A stretch of DNA of 8,779 nucleotides, from assembly GCA_900552735.1 (NCBI GenBank), contig USBA01000075.1, positions 1 to 8,779 on the forward strand, given 5' to 3'. Source of the stretch: an uncultured Collinsella sp. GTDB lineage: Bacteria > Actinomycetota > Coriobacteriia > Coriobacteriales > Coriobacteriaceae. A model generated the notes under the pieces. The model searched no databases, had not been told where the DNA came from, and saw nothing but the letters and a program-made list of their open reading frames with translations. Shown in pieces: positions 5,931-8,779 of the stretch (the stretch's first letter is position 1; each line of letters starts with the position of its first letter). The position numbers were made by a program, and so were the translations under genes.

Positions 5931-7712
5931 ATGACGACCACCGAAATCGACGAGAAGTTCATGCGCGAGGCGCTGGCGGAGGCGCGCGCCGCCGCTGCGG
6001 TGGGCGAGGTACCGATTGGTGCCGTGGTAGTGCGCGCGGGCGAGATTGTCGCGAGGGCGCATAATCGCCGCGAGCTCGACCAGGATCCTTCGGCTCATGC
6101 CGAATTTTTGGCCCTGTGTGCCACTGCTCAGGCGCTTGGGCGCTGGCGCCTTTTCGATTGCACGGTCTACGTGACGCTCGAACCCTGCTGTATGTGCGCG
6201 GGGCTTATGGTTAACGCGCGCGTGGGGCGTTGCGTGTATGGCGCGACCGATGTCAAGGCGGGTGCGCTGGGCTCGCTATACGACCTCAATGCCGATTCGC
6301 GCCTGAACCATCGGTTTAATGTAACCGCCGGCGTGCTGGCAGACGAGTGCCGCGAGGTGCTGAGCGGCTATTTTGCTGGATTGCGCAGTGTCGACGGCGT
6401 CGGTTGCGATTGTGGTATGAACCTTGAGGCACATGCGGCCCACGCCGAGGCGCTCGCGGGTGTTGGGGATCTCGCCGACGAGACGCTCAACTATGGCCCC
6501 GTGCAGCGGCGGCCCCGCCGTGTGCTGTTGGCGATCGATTCCTTTAAGGGCAGCGTTTCGAGCGCGCAGGCAGAGAAGGCCGTTGCCGAAGGCGTGCGCC
6601 GTGTGTGGCCTGATGCCGAACTGAGCGCATTGCCGCTGGCAGACGGTGGCGAGGGAACGCTCGACGCCATCGCCGCGCGCGGTGGCGAGCTCTCGACCTG
6701 TGAGGTTGCAGGCCCCTTGGGCGATCGCGTGTCTGCCCGGATGCTGGTGGACGACGAGCACGACTCGGCTGTAATTGAGATGGCCGAGGCGGCGGGTATT
6801 GGGTATTCGCCCTGTACGGAATCGGCGGCGCTTGCAGCTTCGACCTATGGCGTGGGCGAGCTCATACTTCGCGCAGTCCGTGCGGGAGCAAAGACTATCT
6901 ATATTGGTCTGGGCGGCAGTGCCACCAACGACGGTGGCGCTGGCATGCTGCAGGCGCTGGGCGCCCACCTTGTCGATGAGCGCGGCTGCAATATCGCCCC
7001 CGGTCTCGCGGGCCTTGAACACGTGGCGAGTATCGATTTGACACCAGCGCTTCGGGCGTTGAATGGCGCGCGTGCCATCGTGCTTTCCGATGTCGAGAAT
7101 CCGCTCGTGGGACGCCGAGGCGCACTGGCGGTGTTCGGTGGGCAGAAGGGTCTGCCGACGGGTGATGCCGAGGTGCTGCGCAGGTACGACAGCTGGATGG
7201 TCGGCTACGGTCGCCTGCTTGATGCGGCGATTTTCGAGGCGCGAGCCCAGGGGCTGCTGCGTGCGCCCGAGGGCGCACGGACATTTGGCTCGGTGCTCGG
7301 CGTGCCCGGTGCCGGTGCCGCAGGCGGCCTGGGCGCCGCACTGCTGGCGCTCGGTGCGGAGCTACGCTCGGGCGTGGAGACGGTGCTCGATCTGATTGGG
7401 TTTGACGAGTGCGTGCGCGATGTCGACCTGGTCATAACGGGCGAGGGCAATATGGATGAGCAGTCCGCCGCCGGCAAGGCGCCGGTGGGCGTGGCCCGCC
7501 GTGCCAAGCGCTATGGCAAGCCGGTGGTCGCCGCCGTGGGCGGTCGTGCCGTCAACCTGGATGCGGTGTACGAGCAGGGTATTGACTTGGTTTTGCCGAT
7601 TTGCCGCAAGCCCATGGGCCTGGAACAGGCACTCGATCCGCAAGAAGCCACAACCAACCTCATCTGCGCCGGCGAGTCAGCCGCACAAGCCTATGACCTC
7701 GCTCGCCTCTAA
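5931..7712 (+). CDS. Fusion: TadA-type tRNA adenosine deaminase + glycerate kinase
   Basis: One frame of 593 residues carries two complete enzymes. Residues 1-152 are a TadA-like deaminase, which converts A34 to inosine in a tRNA wobble position. It has the zinc site HAE (His56, catalytic Glu58) and PCCMC (Cys86, Cys89), plus the family block YVTLEPCCMCAG (80-91). Residues 153-195 are a linker rich in Ala, Gly and acidic residues. Residues 196-593 form a full glycerate kinase of the GlxK/GarK family, which phosphorylates D-glycerate: LLAIDSFKGSVSS (199-211), LADGGEGT (236-243), GLGGSATNDGGAGMLQALG (326-344), SDVENPL (386-392), GAGAAGGLGAALLALGA (460-476) and DLVITGEGNMDEQSAAGKAP (499-518). 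The ATG at 5931 has AGGGAAGG six bases upstream. No stop, frameshift or good internal ribosome site separates the halves. It lies next to tRNA-Ser and upstream of ffs, the usual tadA neighbourhood. Domain calls are near certain; whether the protein stays joined in vivo is unknown. Confidence 0.93.
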   Translation: MTTTEIDEKFMREALAEARAAAAVGEVPIGAVVVRAGEIVARAHNRRELDQDPSAHAEFLALCATAQALGRWRLFDCTVYVTLEPCCMCAGLMVNARVGRCVYGATDVKAGALGSLYDLNADSRLNHRFNVTAGVLADECREVLSGYFAGLRSVDGVGCDCGMNLEAHAAHAEALAGVGDLADETLNYGPVQRRPRRVLLAIDSFKGSVSSAQAEKAVAEGVRRVWPDAELSALPLADGGEGTLDAIAARGGELSTCEVAGPLGDRVSARMLVDDEHDSAVIEMAEAAGIGYSPCTESAALAASTYGVGELILRAVRAGAKTIYIGLGGSATNDGGAGMLQALGAHLVDERGCNIAPGLAGLEHVASIDLTPALRALNGARAIVLSDVENPLVGRRGALAVFGGQKGLPTGDAEVLRRYDSWMVGYGRLLDAAIFEARAQGLLRAPEGARTFGSVLGVPGAGAAGGLGAALLALGAELRSGVETVLDLIGFDECVRDVDLVITGEGNMDEQSAAGKAPVGVARRAKRYGKPVVAAVGGRAVNLDAVYEQGIDLVLPICRKPMGLEQALDPQEATTNLICAGESAAQAYDLARL

Positions 7713-7727
7713 GGCCTATCTCCCTAT

Positions 7728-7796
7728 AAGTTGCGGTGGAATACGGAGTGTTTTTGCCTTTAAGGGGCCAATTCAGTCCGTATTCCACCGCAACTT
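7728..7796. repeat. Inverted repeat, perfect 20-bp arms, 29-base loop
   Basis: AAGTTGCGGTGGAATACGGA (7728-7747) is perfectly repeated in inverse at 7777-7796, around a 29-base spacer at 7748-7776 that contains TTTTTGCC. It begins 15 bases after the tadA-glycerate kinase stop. No U-run follows the stem on either strand, so it is not a classic terminator, although it may protect the 3' end of the message. No other clear terminator for the fusion gene was seen. Confidence 0.85.
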
Positions 7797-7859
7797 CGAG
7801 AATAGCCATTCGAGGTTGGCTGCCTTGGGTCTTGGGTCGGACCGTTTGCCACGAAATGC

Positions 7860-7996
7860 GGCCATCTACTACGTTAAACCGGCCACCCTCGACCATCCCG
7901 GAATTTGCAAAAACAAAACCGCAGGTAGAAAGCTTGCCGATTTTAGAAAAAGTCGGCTATGGTCGACCCCTGTGACCAAAACGTAGTAGATAGGCC
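7860..7996. repeat. Two-block composite inverted repeat
   Basis: ATCTACTACGTT (7864-7875) is perfectly inverted at 7980-7991. Exactly 13 unmatched bases further in, TCGACCAT (7889-7896) is inverted at 7959-7966. GGCC flanks the outer arms on both sides, offset by one base on the right. A smaller stem, GCCGA/TCGGC (7936-7940 with 7953-7957), lies inside. The symmetric spacing of the two blocks is unlikely by chance. No reading frame here gives a convincing protein. Confidence 0.7.
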
Positions 7997-8025
7997 CTTT
8001 TCGTGGCACAGCACCAGATCAGTCT

Positions 8026-8109
8026 ATTTAGGACGGGGCTTCCTTGACTACTTTCGCCACCCTGATGCCCCACCAGTCAAAAAGTAGTCAAAAAAGCCCC
8101 GTCCCAAAT
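8026..8109. repeat. Inverted repeat with 24-bp arms upstream of ffs
   Basis: Bases 8031-8054 (starting GGACGGGGCTT, ending TTGACTACTTT) and 8081-8104 are inverse copies with two mismatches, both in the middle (CC opposite AA). Four more pairs, ATTT/AAAT, follow outside one mismatch. The spacer is 8055-8080. The right arm ends 13 bases before the -35 box of the SRP RNA gene. It could form a strong hairpin, but no U-run follows it on either strand. Confidence 0.85.
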
Positions 8110-8117
8110 TAGCTACC

Positions 8118-8146
8118 TTGCCCTGTTGGGCGGGAGCAGGTAAGAT
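8118..8146 (+). promoter_or_regulatory. Promoter of the SRP RNA gene
   Basis: TTGCCC (8118-8123) and TAAGAT (8141-8146) are separated by 17 bases and place the start near 8153. This agrees with the 5' end of the terminal RNA stem that begins GCGCC at 8154. Confidence 0.75.
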
Positions 8147-8152
8147 ATACCG

Positions 8153-8277
8153 AGCGCCTAGCGCGTTCGATGGGTTCGGATGACGACATGTTCCGAATCT
8201 GGTCAGGTCCGGAAGGAAGCAGCCATAAGGAGCCTCTGTCGGGCATCCGAATCCATCGAGCGCACGGGCGCTTTTTT
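8153..8277 (+). ncRNA. ffs: Signal recognition particle RNA, small bacterial type
   Basis: This RNA binds Ffh and targets nascent membrane and secreted proteins to the membrane. The diagnostic Ffh-binding domain is present at about 8199-8238, with GGTCAGGTCCGGAAGGAAGC (8201-8220) followed by AGCCATAAGG. The long hairpin closes as expected: GCGCC (8154-8158) pairs with GGCGC (8267-8271), GCGC (8161-8164) with GCGC (8260-8263), and TCGATGGGTTCGGATG (8167-8182) with CATCCGAATCCATCGA (8244-8259), with G-U where needed. A TTTTTT run at 8272-8277 directly after the stem supplies the terminator. The folded part is about 118 nt, a 4.5S-like RNA without an Alu domain. Exact ends are estimated from pairing and the promoter. 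Confidence 0.96.
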
Positions 8278-8289
8278 GGTGCCGCGACA

Positions 8290-8386
8290 TGGCCCGGCCG
8301 GCGGCGAGGTGTTTGGTGTCTCGCTGGTCCTCGGCTTTGCCTGCGGGATCGCTCGACTACCAAATATCGTGCCGCCGGCCGGGCCA
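8290..8386. repeat. Inverted repeat with perfect 16-bp GC-rich arms
   Basis: TGGCCCGGCCGGCGGC (8290-8305) is perfectly inverted at 8371-8386. Further in, TTTGGT (8312-8317) and ACCAAA (about 8359-8364) also match as inverse copies, so the unit can form a long imperfect hairpin of about 97 bases. It starts 13 bases after the ffs T-run. It is not followed by a U-run on either strand and shows no convincing coding content. Confidence 0.8.
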
Positions 8387-8665
8387 AATCGTCCAAAAAT
8401 CACCCGTAAAGGCGCATTTATCTGAATAATTTAATCCCGTGCTTTGTGCTGCTTGCTGGCGTTGCCGGAAGCGCGGTGGCCACGTGGTTCATGAGACGGC
8501 GGTGCTGTCTCCTTTTTTGCAAGTAAAGAGGTCCGTTTGCGAACGAGCTTCGACTACTGAAGATGCGATGTTCGCACTAACGACATAGCGTAATTACGGC
8601 ATTGTTGGTTTACGCACAAATTGAAGAAATCTAAAAGATGCGTCGATTTCACTTCGCCCGCAGCG
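8387..8665. other. Gene-free stretch downstream of ffs
   Basis: No convincing gene is seen. A weak plus-strand terminator-like hairpin, GAGAC (8493-8497) with GTCTC (8507-8511) followed by CTTTTTTG, is the only structure noted. Base composition falls toward A/T after about 8400. dnaX, which often follows ffs, is not visible within the window. Confidence 0.5.
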
Positions 8666-8779
8666 TTACGGCGCGAGAACGTCCAATGGAACAACTTGGA
8701 CGCCGCGGTCGGTAACATAGGCTTGTGAGCCAAATCCAATAATCGCTACTTTAGAAACCGGCGGGGTGTTTCCAGCAGC
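8666..8779 (-). CDS. 3' end of an unidentified protein gene
   Basis: On the minus strand a frame enters from the right edge and ends at a TAA (8668-8666) after 37 codons. The visible C-terminus includes KVAIIGFGSQAYVTDRGVQ (residues 10-28) and ends VVPLDVLAP. Alternating hydrophobic beta-like segments with glycines look like genuine protein, better than the overlapping frames on either strand. I do not recognise the family; most of the gene lies outside the window. No clear terminator follows the stop. It faces ffs, so it belongs to a different transcription unit. Confidence 0.5.
   Translation of the reverse strand, partial: AAGNTPPVSKVAIIGFGSQAYVTDRGVQVVPLDVLAP

Noticed and set aside
7728..8109. 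CRISPR array
   Set aside because: The repeats are inverted and unrelated to one another, not direct repeats with regular spacers; there are no cas genes nearby.
8109..8425. Several frames across the SRP RNA and the following repeat
   Set aside because: They overlap a certain structural RNA and strong palindromes; none has a ribosome site or family features.
8446..8526. 26-residue hydrophobic peptide (LLAGVAGSAVATWFMRRR), toxin-like in shape
   Set aside because: The start would be GTG without a ribosome site and the frame is short; hydrophobic stretches of this length arise by chance.

Overview
The window looks like chromosome of a moderately GC-rich bacterium that uses clear Shine-Dalgarno sequences. 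Gene content and protein style suggest the Coriobacteriia (Actinomycetota), most like a gut Collinsella-type organism. That assignment is inference; no marker in the window proves it. The genes are mostly single, separately terminated housekeeping units rather than one long operon.

Layout, left to right. At 1-849 (+) is the 3' part of an ABC exporter with its complete nucleotide-binding domain. It converges, across a palindromic repeat and a two-way terminator, on a serine O-acetyltransferase gene (cysE type, 959-1663, -), the committed step of cysteine synthesis. Divergent from cysE is a DedA-family membrane protein (1888-2535, +) with a strong terminator. Next comes ilvE, a branched-chain aminotransferase (2825-3877, +), preceded by a roughly 150-nt leader. 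It is followed by a 125-bp nested palindrome with perfect 29-bp arms and a second terminator. About 260 bp without a convincing gene then leads to a terminator shared with lemA (4439-4990, -). Divergent from lemA is a TetR/AcrR regulator (5202-5786, +), which runs tail to tail into a tRNA-Ser(UGA) gene (5790-5879, -).

The most striking gene is at 5931-7712 (+). It is one uninterrupted reading frame that joins a complete TadA-type tRNA adenosine deaminase to a complete glycerate kinase. The two activities belong to unrelated pathways: tRNA wobble editing and glycerate metabolism. The neighbourhood tRNA-Ser, tadA, SRP RNA (ffs at about 8153-8277) is a recognisable bacterial arrangement, so the kinase appears to have been added to tadA inside a conserved locus.

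From 7713 to 8665 there is no convincing protein gene. This stretch holds the SRP RNA with its promoter and terminator, and four mutually unrelated long inverted repeats, at 7728-7796, 7860-7996, 8026-8109 and 8290-8386. Together with the palindromes at 849-880 and 3894-4018, they suggest that this genome carries several families of short non-coding palindromic elements. The right edge holds the last 37 codons of an unidentified gene on the minus strand.
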